Below are positions 31,018 through 43,303 of a stretch of DNA of 64,000 nucleotides, piece by piece. The translations under genes were made by a program, and so were the position numbers. This DNA comes from Diploptera punctata (taxonomy: Eukaryota; Arthropoda; Insecta; Blattodea; Blaberidae). The number at the start of each line of letters is the position of its first letter. Position 1 is the first letter of the stretch. The stretch is from assembly GCA_030220185.1 (NCBI GenBank), contig JASPKZ010007247.1, positions 639,501 through 703,500 of the forward strand, written 5' to 3'. The notes under the pieces were generated by a model. That model ran no database searches. It saw only the letters and a list, made by a program, of their open reading frames with translations, and was not told the origin of the DNA.

Positions 31018-31335
31018 CGGCAGTGGCCCAGTGGCCAATAAAACATTTGCTTTACAACCATAGGAAGCCCTGATGGAAACAGTTACGGGAACTTTCTGTA
31101 TGTTTCAAGTAAAGCACAATATTGCTGGGGTTTGAGCCCAGCATCTCGGTTTTGCCTTGGCTAAAGGTTCGGCAGATAAGTTCTAATGATGAACAATGTT
31201 GGGTCGAAACTCATTCCTTCGACATATTTACGGCCGAGGTTGCCGAATTAGAAAGTTCTACTGCAGGGGTTTGAATCTGGATATGCCAAATACTCTAACG
31301 CTACCGTCTGAGCCAATTCGCAGATTTTTTTGTCT
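31018..31335. repeat. Two tRNA-like SINE remnants, head to head
   Basis: At 31018-31165 (plus) GCAGTGGCCCAGTGGCC and GGGGTTTGAGCCCAGC resemble A and B boxes. At 31335-31230 (minus) GCGAATTGGCTCAGACGGTA and CAGATTCAAACCCCTGC form a second pair. Bodies and target duplications are unclear. Confidence 0.45.
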
Positions 31336-31373
31336 GTTCATACAGAAGATGATATATTACCTTTTTATTTGTG

Positions 31374-32325
31374 ACTAGGTAATGCCCGGCGTGCGCTGCT
31401 ACGCCTAAATAAATGAAAATTAATGTTTTATGTTTAATTGAATAAGTATAAGGAAAAATAATTATAAATTTATATTTTTTTAGAAACCCCGTGCTGATTA
31501 CCCGGTGTTGCGGGAATCTACTTATCCCGATCTTCTTGACACAAATGAGCTGAAATGCGAAAATGAATATATTTTATATTTAGTTAAATAAGTAAAAAGA
31601 AAAAGAAATATATCGTAATTATTTTTAGATACCCCGTGCTGTTTACCCGGCGTTGTCCGGGAATCTACTCGTCCCGATCTTCTTGGCATAAATGAGCTGA
31701 AAAACGAAAATTAATGTACTTCTTATGATTAGTCGAATAAGTAGAATGAAAAATAATTATAAATTTATATCGTAATTATTTTAAGCTTCCTAGTGCTGAT
31801 TATCCGGTGTTGCCCGAAAATCTACTTATCTCGATCTTCTTGGCATAAATGAGCTAAAAGACAAAATTCGTTAATGTGAGTTAGGCTATCCGTAAAAGAA
31901 TACCCGTCATGTGCTGCTATGCTTGCACAGGAATCTACGTACTTGTCTCGATCTTCTTAGCATAAATGAAAGACAAAAATGGTTATTATGAGTTATCCGT
32001 AAGAGATAAATATATGCTGTCGCCGACTTTTTTGTAGAGCTTTTTGAAATATTCAATTCTGTGTACATTAAATTTGTGTATTTATTATGGTTTAGGCAGC
32101 GTAAGCCATTTAAGCGTCCAAAGAGTTACTTTTTTCACGTTTTCCACTACAAAGGGCGATTTTTAAGGGTGTAGGAGTTGTGTATCACAACTCTCTTATA
32201 GCATATGTTCATCCCGGGAATCTCCTGAACATTTTGCAAAAAGCCCCATCACAATCGGATCAACGGTATGGCCGCGCATAAAGTACAAACAAACAAACAT
32301 TCATTTTTATATATTAGATTAAGTT
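31374..32325 (+). repeat. Dispersed repeat J, copy 2, uninterrupted
   Basis: Starts GCCCGGCGTGCGCTGCTACG and contains serial diverged units (GATACCCCGTGCTG, CCCGGAATCTACT, CTTGGCATAAATGAGCT at about 150 bp spacing). Then come AGCCATTTAAGCGTCCAAAG, TCTCCTGAACATTTTGC and ATCGGATCAACGGTATGGCC, and it ends in a CAAA-rich run and TTTTATATATTAGAT. The reference copy for interpreting 11099-13370, 44455-45783 and 46752-47119. No ORF. Confidence 0.85.
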
Positions 32326-32659
32326 ATACTTTCCATGGTATTTAATGTAATTTTGAGCTTGGTGTGCAAAAGTTGAAGATTTGGGTTACAGGGGCCAGTT
32401 AATACCAGTGTTTGAACAGTAGTTACTGGCAACTATTCTCTAAGCTACCTGTTTTGCTTCTTAAAAGCATTAAGTATCGTCTAACATGGATATGAATCTT
32501 CATGATAACAGGCTAGGTTCCATCATGACGAGCGTGGTTATTGTGTTCTCTCTTAAACTTTCTAAATGTGTAAAGTTCTGACCCCGCTGACCTAAAAAAG
32601 TTATGTGTTGAAAAATTACACACGGATAAGGTATCACTGCAACAATTAGTATTTTGAAC

Positions 32660-33400
32660 AAATGTTTTAATAATATTTAACTCATGCCCCAAATGGGAAT
32701 TAATGACCAATCACGTTTCAATGAATTTTGTGTTACAACCAATGACAGTCGTGTTTCACCTCGCTCTTTATGGAATTATCTTTACCAGCTCCTGCTTTTG
32801 TGATAAAGAAAGCTCCTCCATTTTAATATTCTGATCAGGTCAGAGCATTATTTTGCAGTGGCTGACTCTCCAACAAGTACATTAAATATAGTAAATAATG
32901 AACCGATTCCTTCGAACTACACATTTGATAATTGTGTGTTCGATAATTGTATTTTTAAATAGTGATTTTACTGAGTTGTTTACTAAAAAAATTAATTAAT
33001 AACCTATAATGTTGGTTATAATATCTATTTTGATGCTTTACATTTTTTTCTCCACTACGGTTCATTCTTACAATATTGCAATCCTATTTCAAGTTTATCA
33101 TGCCAGATGACAAAAAATAATATTATGTGATCAAGCTGCACTGGATGAACAAATAAAATATAACGACAGAATTCTGATTTGTTTTCAAACATCGCCGTTT
33201 ACATTAAATATAGAAGTATTTTAAAATACCGGCAACTATATTTAAATAAAGATTTTTGAATAAACAGCTTAATTGGTAGTCGTTAAATAGTCTTAAAAAT
33301 TGCCACTCTTGATTTCCAAATCATCTAGATAAATTAACTTGTCACTGCGTGACATCGTGAATTTATCGACGATTTTAAAATCACTCGTGACATTACTTAT
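32660..33400 (+). repeat. Dispersed repeat H, copy 2
   Basis: TTTAACTCATGCCCCAAATG to AAAATCACTCGTGACATTACTT. It carries a small extra segment (about 33336-33380) breaking the terminal hairpin seen in the other copies. Confidence 0.78.
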
Positions 33401-33404
33401 GAAT

Positions 33405-34580
33405 AAGTTATAATGAACTTGAGCACTCAAATTCAGAGGTTAAAACAAATAGTTTTGTTACCGCAAGTTTGAAACTAATTTCCGAGTAATAAAATGCGAA
33501 AATACAGTCTACGAACGTAACAAAACATTAATTTGTTGTATAGTTATACTGCCATAAGAAAGGTAAATAATTTAATTTAGATTTCAGGTAAAACATTGGT
33601 TGGATTTCATCACCAAGATACGTTTCCCAATTTTTATTATTCAACATTTTATTAATATTTAAATCGGCGATTTTTACATAAATCACATGTACGTAAGTAA
33701 CAGATAGGATGAGTATCTTGGTGAATATATTGTTACCGAATCAGTGGAAAAAATAAGTTTTAATCAGACAAGTAGTACCAATCGTTATAACTGGTTATAG
33801 TAGAATATACATTTTATCAGTACATATCCGAAGATCCCAGACGCGATATGGCTTAACATATTCAAGTTTCTCAAAATTAAATATAAAATTCAAATTTACA
33901 ATAGTAACATAGTAGACTGCAATATACTTTGTTTTATTTACAATGAAGTTTTTTTCCTGCTAAAATTAAGAGTAAATCACTCAATAAATTTTTAAACTTA
34001 CCGATTAAAACTTATAAATTTTAATTGTTAAATTAATTACGATGTTTTCTACTAATTGTTCTGTATCCAAAATTAATTGCAATATATTTATTGTTTTGGC
34101 ATCAGGAAAGGAGAAGCTAAAAATGCTCATAAAATATTTATTTCTGATAAAAAGGAACAGGTACATACAGAGTAAAAAATGTTGTATTAAAAATAACAAC
34201 CATCTTAAAGGATTACTTGAAACAATCATAGGAAAAAAATATATGAGGGAAATAAATCTGAAACGTTATATCATTAATTAGAGAAAAATCGGAGGAATTC
34301 AATAAAGGTGGTAGACCAGAGATATCTAATTTATCTTTCAATGGAAAAAGCAGAGAAAATGAAGACAAACAGCGGCAAAAAATAATTGGGAAATAAAGGA
34401 AATTTTAAAAGTAAATAAATGGATGGTATTGGAAATGAACATTCGAATAGAATATAAAATATATTTTTAGCTTTCAGGAGAATATAAAACTTGAAGAAGA
34501 ATGGATAACAGATGTCCATAGAATCGCAAAAATTTAAAAATTGATTAACAGTAGTTGATATATGGCGATATGGTTGTTGA
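33405..34580. other. No recognised gene
   Basis: AT-rich. Overlapping frames on opposite strands (34042-34281 and 34229-34005) are Lys/Ile- and Phe/Leu-rich and look like composition effects. Confidence 0.4.
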
Positions 34581-34583
34581 TGA

Positions 34584-34629
34584 TGATGATAATAATAATA
34601 ATAATGATAATAATAGTATTGTTATTATG

Positions 34630-34716
<87 letters not shown>
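34584..34716. repeat. (AAT/ATT)n microsatellite
   Basis: A TGATAATAATAATA block is followed by about 85 bp of pure ATT repeats. The poly-Ile frame across it is not a gene. Confidence 0.95.
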
Positions 34717-34982
34717 GTAGGAGTAAAATAAGTTTTTTGTTGCTTGAGGTTTGAAGTCGTAAATATTCTAAACAAATTGATTAAAATAAAAATCTTAAGT
34801 TCTTATGTAAAATACGAGTAGTAAATTAGTCCATATTGAATGCTCATGCATGAAAGGCAAAAATCAGAATCAATTTATGAAGGCGTAATCAAAATAGCAT
34901 ATTGAAAATAGGGTCCTTAATTTGTATTTACTTCTTAGAAATCTCCTGATAATGAGAGATAATATCTATCTTGCAATACCTT

Positions 34983-34983
<1 letters not shown>

Positions 34984-35028
<45 letters not shown>

Positions 35029-35107
35029 TAAAGAGAGCGAAAGAAAATAAGAAAGAAAGAAAGAAAGAAAGATAGAAAGAATATATATATATATATATAT
35101 ATATATA
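34984..35107. repeat. (GA)n, (GAAA)n, (AT)n compound microsatellite
   Basis: A GA run at 34987-35025, a GAAA-rich stretch to about 35082, and AT to 35107, which forms the left target of the Tc1 element. Confidence 0.95.
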
Positions 35108-36662
35108 CTACTCAAAAAATAGAGGAACACATGTTTGAAACCAAAGCCACAAAATAAATACTATAACAATTTAATTTTTGAGTGTCAGATGTTCTGAGTT
35201 CAAGTATTGTTTAAAATCAGATTGAAGATCTTCTGTTTTTTTTATTAATTTTTCTCTGAATATGTTAGTAAAATTCCTAGAGTTGTTGAAACCAAAGTGA
35301 GTTCGTACTGATTTATTATTTTAAAAACAGGTTTGAAGAATAATCTGTGGTAGGGAATCGTTATTTTTGTGTTCTCTGAAGCTAATACAGAGCAATGAGA
35401 CATCTGAATGAAACATCAGTTGCACGAGCAGTTGCATTGATTGAAGATGGTCGTTCCATTCGCCATGTCTCTAGGATTCTTGATGTTGGCCCTTCCGTCA
35501 TCCATAGGCTGTGGAGGCGATAGAGGAGAGACACGTGGATACAAGAGGAGACCCGGGTAAGATCGTAAGAAGAAGACTACAGACGTACAGGATAGATTTC
35601 TTATCTTATCAGCTTTGCGCAGAAGAAAATCTACAGCCAGAGATCTACAAAATCATTTACGCACAGCAACTGGGACGGTAATTTCTGATCAAACTGTAAG
35701 AAATAGACTGAGAAATGCAAGGTTGAGGTCTAGAATCCCCTTCAAAGCCCCTCGTTTAACACGTCAGCACAAGGAAGCCCGGCAGCGATTTGCTCAGAAT
35801 AATGTCAACTGGCAACTCCGCCAATGGAAGGGTGCTTTTTTCACGGACGAATCAAGATTTCGTCTAACAGGTTCTGATGGTCGTACACGTGTATGGAGAT
35901 ATCCTGGTGAACGTTTTGATCCAGCCACAATTATTGAACGTGACAGATTTGGAGGTGGTTCGGTTATGGTTTGGGCTAGGATTACTATTGAGTCTCGGAC
36001 AGAGCTTGTCGTTGACCCACAGCGCATGAATGCTGATATTTACATTAATGACATTATCCTCCGACATGTTGTACCCTTTGCTTATTGTATGGACCCCTAA
36101 TTTTCTTCTAATGCAAGATAATGCTAGATGTCATACAGCACAGGCTACCAGAGATGTCCTGCAAGAATGTCAAATTCGGGTGATGGACTGGCCTGCATGG
36201 AGTCCGGACCTTAATCCGATCGAGCATATGTGGGATAAGCTGAAAAAACTTGTTCATAAGCGTCCTGCTGTACCTCAGAACCTTGAAGAACTTTCACATG
36301 CACTCACCGAGGAATGGGAGAGAATCTCACAAGTTTCTGTAACAAGGCTTCTGCAAAGCATTCCTCGTAGGTGTAATGCGGTCATTCAGGCTCACGGAAG
36401 CCACACTAAGTACTGAGTGTTGAAATAACCATGAAAACATTGATTTCAAAAATTGTAAATCTCAAATTTCCAATTTGTTTTCTGCTACAAATGATAACAT
36501 GTTCGTTTTGCTAATACTATACAAGAAAATATTTTTTGAATGTCTATTCTAATTTTACATAAATCTTCAATTTATAATTACAAAATATCAAACATTATAT
36601 TGTTTCAATATTTATTCTCGTGTTTTGGTTAAAACATGTGTTCCTCTAATTTTTTTTAGTAG
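35108..36662 (+). mobile_element. Tc1-family DNA transposon with TIRs
   Basis: The left end CTACTCAAAAAATAGAGG..ACACATGTTT is inverted at the right as AAAACATGTG..CCTCTAATTTTTTTTAGTAG; TA flanks both ends (35106-35107 and 36663-36664), in an AT microsatellite. Length 1555 bp, close to the family norm of 1.5-1.7 kb. It holds one transposase gene in the plus direction. Confidence 0.93.
35395..36416 (+). pseudogene. Tc1 transposase, DD34E, broken by a stop and two frameshifts
   Basis: ATG at 35395 opens MRHLNETSVARAVALIEDGR and a helix-turn-helix ending IHRLWRR, then TAG at 35521-35523. A second frame (35615-36100) holds the second DNA-binding half (SDQTVRNRLRNARLRSR) and catalytic FTDESRF, RVWRYPGER, GGGSVMVW. 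A third (36030-36416) holds MQDNARCHTA and AWSPDLNPIEHMWDKL, ending GSHTKY. The second D and the E are separated by 34 residues, the Tc1 signature. Frame changes fall between 35523 and 35615 and near 36090. The catalytic residues survive, so inactivation is recent. Confidence 0.92.
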
Positions 36663-36742
36663 TATATATATATATATATGTTATAATTAAATGTTTAACA
36701 TTGAGCAATGCAAGCTTAATATGGTATGATAAGAAAAATAAA

Positions 36743-36812
36743 TGCCTGGACGGGATTCGAACCCGGATCTCTGAGTCTGTACCTCAGCGTGATATCCATT
36801 ACACCACCAGGC
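36743..36812 (-). tRNA. tRNA-like sequence in left arm
   Basis: Reads GCCTGGTGGTGTAATGGATA, anticodon stem CTGAG/CTCAG with loop GTACAGA, and GGGTTCGAATCCC. The A and B boxes look good. The 3' CCAGGC pairs with GCCTGG. The anticodon would be ACA. Its presence in an inverted arm argues for an element component. Confidence 0.5.
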
Positions 36813-37002
36813 GAATCCAATTCAAACACTTATTTTTCTTATATATGTATTATATTCTCCATTATTACTAGATATTCTCTTTAATTTGCTTACTTGTTAT
36901 AGTCAGCTACTAGATGGCAGTGAAGACCGAGTTCTCGCGACATCTAGTAATAATGGAGAATATAATACATATATAAGAAAAATAAGTGTTTGAATTGGAT
37001 TC

Positions 37003-37072
37003 GCCTGATAGTGTAATGGATATCACACTGAGGTACAGACTCAGAGATCCGGGTTCGAATCCCGTCCAGGCA
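37003..37072 (+). tRNA. tRNA-like sequence in right arm
   Basis: Same as the left-arm copy with two acceptor-side changes (GCCTGATA) and CACACTGAG for CACGCTGAG. One acceptor pair is lost, which suggests less constraint on this copy. Confidence 0.5.
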
Positions 37073-37095
37073 TTTATTTTTCTTATCATATATAT

Positions 37096-37335
37096 AAGGG
37101 GTATATGGCATAGTAAGTCATTTTTGTTCATTTTGATAAAATCAATATCTTATTTCTCAGTGCACAAAGAATCAAGTTAGGTTAATACTGATAATCATGG
37201 AGATATTTATTATCTTAGATGAAAGTATTAATTGTTGTTGTACCTGAAATACAGTACGCTGTTTCTTCTTTAAAACCGTGTACTTTACTCGTTTTTGTAA
37301 AAAACTGACATACACTACTATGCCATATACCCCTT
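37096..37335. repeat. Small foldback
   Basis: GGGGTATATGGCATAGTA near 37098 is inverted as TACTATGCCATATACCCC near 37316-37333; the pairing extends inward through TGACTTAC/GTCATTTTT-like sequence for about 30 bp. No ORF. It directly abuts the tRNA-like foldback. Confidence 0.7.
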
Positions 37336-37339
37336 CATA

Positions 37340-39590
37340 TATTATGAAATCGAGGTAAGCTGACCTTTAACGCTAATGACAAGGTTGGATGGGATTTGAA
37401 ACCTATGTATACCAAGGGTTACACATTTCAAAGGAGTCTCGTCCTTACTTATTTCATTTTCGTTTACTTTTGGATAATCTGTACATAATTTTTAACCAAA
37501 GAACTTAAAATTTATTGTTTTCAGGCACAAATAAAACATCATCTTGCTTAACATAATGTGTATTTATAACAATATTACGATATACTTTGTATATAATTGT
37601 ACTTACTCATACTCGTCAAGTAACAAGGCTCAACAAATACTATATTAAATTTAACAGTCACAAGAGCAAATGTCACTATAAGTTACAATGAAAATAATAT
37701 ATTTCACCTTTACTGATAATCCGTTAAACTGTCATGAATCTATCACTAAACTTCATATTACTATCTGTAACATGTTATATTTTAAAGTGAATGTACAGAA
37801 GTAGCTGGCATAATACTTAACTAGCGTGTAAATCTGGCTAGAAGAAAATCACAAAATTCTCTTAATATTGTGCAATTCGATAAAAACTTTTAACAGATCC
37901 AGTATAAACATACGATACAAAATAATTTGTAAGTCAAAGCAAATATAATTTTGCTACAGATATCGAGAAAAGTTGTTCAAGAGACTTGAATTTAAAAATA
38001 TTTTGCAAAACATGTCTTCAATTAACTAAAAAAAAAAAGGCGAAAAGTATTTTAAAATATGAATGTTTGCATAATGATCTAATTGTAGCAGATTAAAAAA
38101 TAATTGTCAGTAATATCCTGTTTTATATTAGTTTTCTAAGGCACAACTTAATACTATTTTTTGCGCGATATTGCGTTTTGTCGTACTTACAGCAATGACG
38201 ACCATTATTGAAAGTTCAACTTCCTACATTTCGGGTTGCCAATCTAAATAACTACACTGTAAAAAATAACTATACTGCAATATTACATATTACAAACCAC
38301 GTGTGGGAAGTAAAACCAGTACCCTCTATGTATAGGCCTACTACATACAGAACATATACAAAAAAAATATCCAAAAGTAGTGTTAATATACATTATACGA
38401 AACAAATTACTGCATTTTAAATGAACTGAACTCTATCTGAAACAATATAAAACAATAAATACGTAGGCCTACTTGCGATCATGTTATCAATAATTGTTCT
38501 CAAGGCCTCCTGTTGTTTCAACTAATAAACATTGCTCACGCTGTTAACGTTAGTCAGTAGTTTATAATGAACTCAAATATTTCCAACAAAGATGTTAATG
38601 TTTTACTATTATTTATTATTTTGAAAAAGCCATCGCGCAAAAAATAATGTACAACGCACGTTTGTGAAGTGTTTTACAGAATCTCGGAAATTAAAAACCT
38701 CACTGTCGCTCGGTTATTAAACATTTTTCTCGCTTTTGTAAAAATCACTTCCCAACCACGCATCGTAATATACTATTGTATACTTCAGAGGTGACATACT
38801 TTGCATTAAAAAATAGTAAAGAAAGTGGCCAATTGAATTAATAAAAGGAGTATGTCATATATTTAAGGGAGCTTCCTAAAAATCTACAAATATTTAAAAT
38901 AGTGGGATGTTAATATTGCATACTAAAAATATTTGTCATTATTTAAGCTTCAAGTCAAGATTGGATGAACATTAAAAACATGTATGTAATGAAAAAAAAT
39001 GAACAATCATTCTAAAAAAGTTATAAGATTATCATACGAGTTCAAAATCCAAAATGTGTAAGAGAGTATTCCAGATAGTAAAACACCATTATAATATCAT
39101 TATTTGATGTTGTTCAAATAATTCGAATCTATAGACAAATCTGGAAGGAATAAATGGTTTGATCGAACCGTTTTTCTGTCAAAATAATCATAGGTGTTCT
39201 TCACAATTTGTCTCTGTTAAATGACTTAGGTTATATACTTGAAACTCAAGTTGATTTCAGTTCTAGAAAACATCTCGCAGGCACGAAGACTTACCATCAT
39301 CTATGGAATTATTTATAATGATGAAGATAAATTATGAAAAAGAAGATATTGATAATTAAATTAAATTCTGTCAGTACTGTTAATTTATCTCCAATTCTTT
39401 AGAAATCGACATTCAGCATATTTGTAAAATGTGGCAAGGATTCCATATATAGCGTTCTATTTCAAATGTGGTTTATTTTATAAAACATTGTATGGCATAA
39501 AGTATTTGACCACATTCTGATAACTAGCATTTTCTGTACACTTATCACTGTTTTCTGCTTACTCTGATAGTTCACTCGACACGATTTAAT
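37340..39590. other. AT-rich spacer downstream of the Gln-rich gene
   Basis: No supported ORF or repeat. TTTATT (AATAAA on minus) occurs at about 39594 and 39474, and either could serve as polyadenylation signal of the minus-strand gene. Confidence 0.45.
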
Positions 39591-39610
39591 GAGTTTATTT
39601 GAAGTAGAGT

Positions 39611-40451
39611 TCACGGGAATGGCGGTGTTATTACCCTTGATGGCTCATTCACTCCTACAGTTAACTCCAATGTCTCTCTTCCCGGCCTAATTCTACCTTC
39701 ATGATTGAGAGATAGGACTTTTGATACAATATTCAGATCTTCCTGAGGCGAAGCAAATCCGGCAAAGTCTCCAGCAACTCCAGATTGGTAAAGAAGGTTC
39801 TGCAGTTGACTGTTTACATTGGAAGGACTAGAGTTCTGAAACGAAGTCTGTTGGGATAATGGGATGAATGGTCTGTCCTGTTGTTGAAATAAATTGTTGG
39901 TTTGTGCAGATGGCTGAAAGAAGCTGCTGCTGATGGATGGTTGCACACTAAAACTATTTGATGGTTGTTGAAAACTGTTTGAAGACTGTTGTTGGAAACC
40001 ACTTGAAGGTTGTTGAAAACTGTTTGAAGACTGTTGTTGGAAACCACTTGAAGGTTGTTGAAAACTGTTTGATGGTTGTTGTTGGAAAGTATTTGTTGAT
40101 TGTGTTTGGAAATTATTTGAAGATGGTTGTTGAAAATTGTTAGATGGTTGTTGTTGGAAAGCATTTGTTGATTGTGTTTGGAAACTATTAGGTGATTGGA
40201 AAGTGTTTGTTGGTTGTTGGAAAGTGTTTGCTGTTTGTTGGAAAGTATTTGATGGTTGTTGAAAATTGTTTTGTGACTGAAATTGAAAATCCGAGTTCTG
40301 TTGGAAACCTGCAACAGCAGTTCCAGTCTCTTGTCTTAGAGGTCTTTGATGCTGCAGTGGAAGAGAGAGTGGCGGCGGCGGTGGTGGTTGTTCAACTTGA
40401 AGGAACTGATCTTGTTGCACTTGTTGTTGTTGCTGCTGTTGTTGTTGAAAC
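39611..40451 (-). CDS. Gln/Ser-rich secreted protein, last coding exon
   Basis: The minus-strand exon starts at 40451 after GCGTCACAG (acceptor AG 40453-40452). A single G completes the AGG codon of the preceding exon, then FQQQQQQQQQ. It encodes a polyQ run, a Pro block (QPPPPPPLSLP), many copies of a SNSFQQPSSGFQQQ-like repeat, and a less repetitive end with LQNLLYQSGVAGDFAGF, EDLNIVSKVLSLNHEGR and TPPFP before TGA at 39613-39611. About 280 residues. The final 70 residues are the best candidate for a conserved domain. Frames on the other strand are shadows of the CAA repeats. Confidence 0.8.
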
Positions 40452-41658
40452 CTGTGACGCAAATAATTTTTCTGTGTTCAATTATTCTACAGTAGTCGAC
40501 ATTTCATAAATTATATTTTCTGGATATTTCAAAACAAATAATCGAAATACATACTTATAGAGACGAACACTTTTTAAGTTCAAGTCCAAAACTTTCGGGG
40601 CAAAAATATGTAAGAATATGTAGTAATGAAATTACAATAATAAAGAAATATGATCAGACCAACTGGAATGAAATTTAGAAAAAATAATTCAAGGACTACT
40701 TTATTTGAATTACTAAATAATTCACTGAAATATAGGTGCACATATTTACCAGAATTTATGACTAGTTAATTGGATTTGAAGAATAATTGAAACCAGAATT
40801 TTAGGAAGAATTTTATTTAATAAAGTTTACATAAGTTAAAAAGTACAAAGATGAGGAAGAACGATGAAAAGAACTATCTGATTCGCAAACGAATCCAATG
40901 ACAATATTATTAGAAATAATAGAAGAATGTTTTCAGCCAGTTATCTAAATGTTAATTAAATGGGTATTTTTTAAATTATTAGTTAGGCCATATAATTCTA
41001 TATCATTTTATAACAAAGAAAAGCGTTAGATTTCAGAAGACATAACATATTAAATTAGTCAAATAGAGCAATAATTCAGAAGAAATTTGGGGTGATGAAA
41101 TGTATTGCATACTATATAGTTCAATAAAAGTTTACTATAAATAATCATTGTTTCATTGTAAAATTAAATTATGAAAATAATTCAATAAGATGTCAATAAT
41201 CAGTTACAGGATAGTAAAACAATCAAATAAGCAAAACAAATTAAAATAATATAAAATAAGAGAAAGCAATCCATATATAAAGATATAAAATAGTTTTTTA
41301 TAAATAAAGATGTAAAGTGTTTTACTTATAAATAAATATGTAAAATGTTTACCCATCAATTAAATTGTAAAAAAATCTTATGCGTATGCTGAATTTTAAA
41401 ATCATAACAACAGATAACTTAAAAACTAGAGAACAGAAAATATTCTATACAGATCTGGGATGAATAATTTTAAAAGTTGTCAGGTTAGTGAAATCGGAAA
41501 ATTGAGATGCCAAACGTGGATGTTAATCTAGACAAGAACAATTAGTTGAGAAGAAAACCTTAAGAACATAATACTATTATCAAAAGTGTGAAGCCAGAAA
41601 GCTACCAATTCAGAACTCCCGGATCATCAAAATAACAACTAAAATAAAAATTACAGAC
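40452..41658 (-). other. Intron of the Gln-rich gene
   Basis: Donor AAG|GTCTGT at 41658 and acceptor TCACAG at 40452 (minus strand) give a 1207 bp GT-AG intron in phase 2. A second GT three bases further (TCT|GTAATT) would break the frame into the next exon, which supports the first. The intron is AT-rich with no obvious element inside. Confidence 0.75.
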
Positions 41659-42986
41659 CTTAATCTCTGTTGCTCTTCTTCAAACAACTTTTGCTGCCTC
41701 AATCTAATTTGTTCTTGCTGAAGAGTCTGCTGTTGTTGTTTTAAGAGTTCCTGTTGTTGAAATTGTTGTTGCCGTTGTTGCTGCTGCTGCAATTGTAGTA
41801 ATTGTTCCTGAAGAAGTCTTGTCTTTCGTTCCAATTCCTGTTCTCGTGTTAATTGAGGTTGTATAGGCTGGAAGCGATGTTGTTGGGCAGGTACTTGAAA
41901 AGATGTAAATTGTGCTTGTTGTTGATTGAATCCCAGAGATGAATGTTGTTGCTGTAATCTCTGCTGCTGTTGATTTATAACTGGATGTGGACGTCGTATC
42001 AAAGGAACTACGCTTTTGGGATTTCCTTTTTCGTCCTGTTCTAATGTAAAAGCAGCTACTAAAGGAGCTTGAAATATTGATACATCATGATCATCTAAAT
42101 CCAATTTTACAGATCCTGATGTTGATGTTGCCGAAGATTTATTATCAAAAGTAGGAATATTATTATTATTATTCACGTCAGTTGTTTTCTTATCTGACGA
42201 AGATAATGTACTAGTAGTTAGTTGTTTTGAATCCACTTCATCCCCCTTCTTGAAAGATTTCTCATTTACATCTTGAGAATTTGAATGTATGATATTTGAT
42301 TGAATATCTATAGACTGTGATTCTGGTTGATTCTGGCTTATGTCTTCCAATTTTATTTCTGGTACATTTTCATTTCGATAGAATATCGCAGCTTCTTCAG
42401 GTTTCTCAACAAAAGTGGACGATTCATCTGGTTGTTGTGATTCTGTTTCACTGTTGCTCTTTCCGTCGACGGGGAGTTCATAATCAAACACACTAACGTC
42501 AGCCTGTTCTTGAACAGGGCCATCCATAACAATCATATCTATACTTTCATTGCTAGTCTCATGGTGTTGTTCTTGATGATTTTCTTCAGGTGTTTCAGGT
42601 TGTTCAGGCAAATCATCTTGGATTTTAGTATATTCAAAATTTTGTTTAAAAGAGTTTTCGTAGTTGCCTAGAAGATCTTCAAGGTCTCTCTTGATATTTG
42701 ATTCTTGAACTTCATCAACTGACTGGTTATCAGTGGGAGTTTGTTCCGGTGGTGGAACAGTTTCTCCTACTGCCTTCCTTTGAGCTTCCAGTTCTAGCTG
42801 TGTGAGAGCTCGTAGCAAAGCTCTTCTCAATACAGGATCCAGTTTCAGCGGCGGTGGAGTTGAACTATGAGAGTTAGCATTATTCCATATAAGTGAAGGC
42901 GATGTTGCTACGTTGTCTGAACTTGCTGACGATTGCCTCGCTACACAGAAGTTGGCCAGAAGGCAGAATACAAGCGCTGTGTAGAT
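41659..42986 (-). CDS. Gln/Ser-rich secreted protein, large upstream exon
   Basis: Begins after ATTTCTCAG at 42987 with IYTALVFCLLANFCVARQ, the hydrophobic core and cleavage region of a signal peptide; the start codon probably lies in a short upstream exon, as is common for insect secreted proteins. The ATG at 43040 in the same frame is a weaker alternative. Then follow LDPVLRRALLRALTQLELEA, acidic Ser/Glu/Asp-rich sequence (about residues 80-300), ESVVPLIRRPHPV-like basic SVVPLIRRPHPVI, and a Gln-rich coiled stretch ending EEEQQRLR. About 442 residues. Low complexity suggests an extracellular, cuticle, silk-like or matrix protein; function not assigned. Confidence 0.78.
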
Positions 42987-43040
42987 CTGAGAAATAATAA
43001 TTATTGTTTTAGAACATTTAAAGATTAATATTGTAAGCAT

Positions 43041-43252
43041 TTCAAAAAAAACTATTATGATAATAAATTACATATACATACCAAATAACTGATTTATTTA
43101 CAAACATATCTCTTTGTCTATTTTATATATTTATTCTGCATTTCATTTAAAAATGGAGTCTATTTATTTAGTGTACATTTATTTATTTAATGACGGTCCT
43201 AGCCATAATATAATTAAGAGCACTTAAGATGCCAGAAAAATGTAAACGCTCA

Positions 43253-43303
<51 letters not shown>

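Larger units (their letters stand above)
36725..37090. mobile_element. Foldback element with a tRNA-like sequence in each arm
   Basis: Arms 36725-36873 and 36942-37090 are inverted copies of 149 bp with about three mismatches, around a 68 bp centre containing CTAGATGGCAGTGAAG. Both ends carry AAGAAAAATAAATGCC or its complement. Each arm contains a 70 nt tRNA-like sequence (36743-36812 minus; 37003-37072 plus). AT-rich runs lie on both sides. No protein is encoded. Compare 17602-18262, which shares the arrangement and anticodon loop. Confidence 0.88.

Noticed and set aside
34545..34775. poly-Ile open frame
   Set aside because: Pure (ATT)n translated; also the case at 6400-6600 and 6630-6923.
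40192..40509. Plus-strand open frames opposite the Gln-rich exon
   Set aside because: They are antisense shadows of CAA/CAG repeats; the minus strand has splice-compatible boundaries and a signal peptide.
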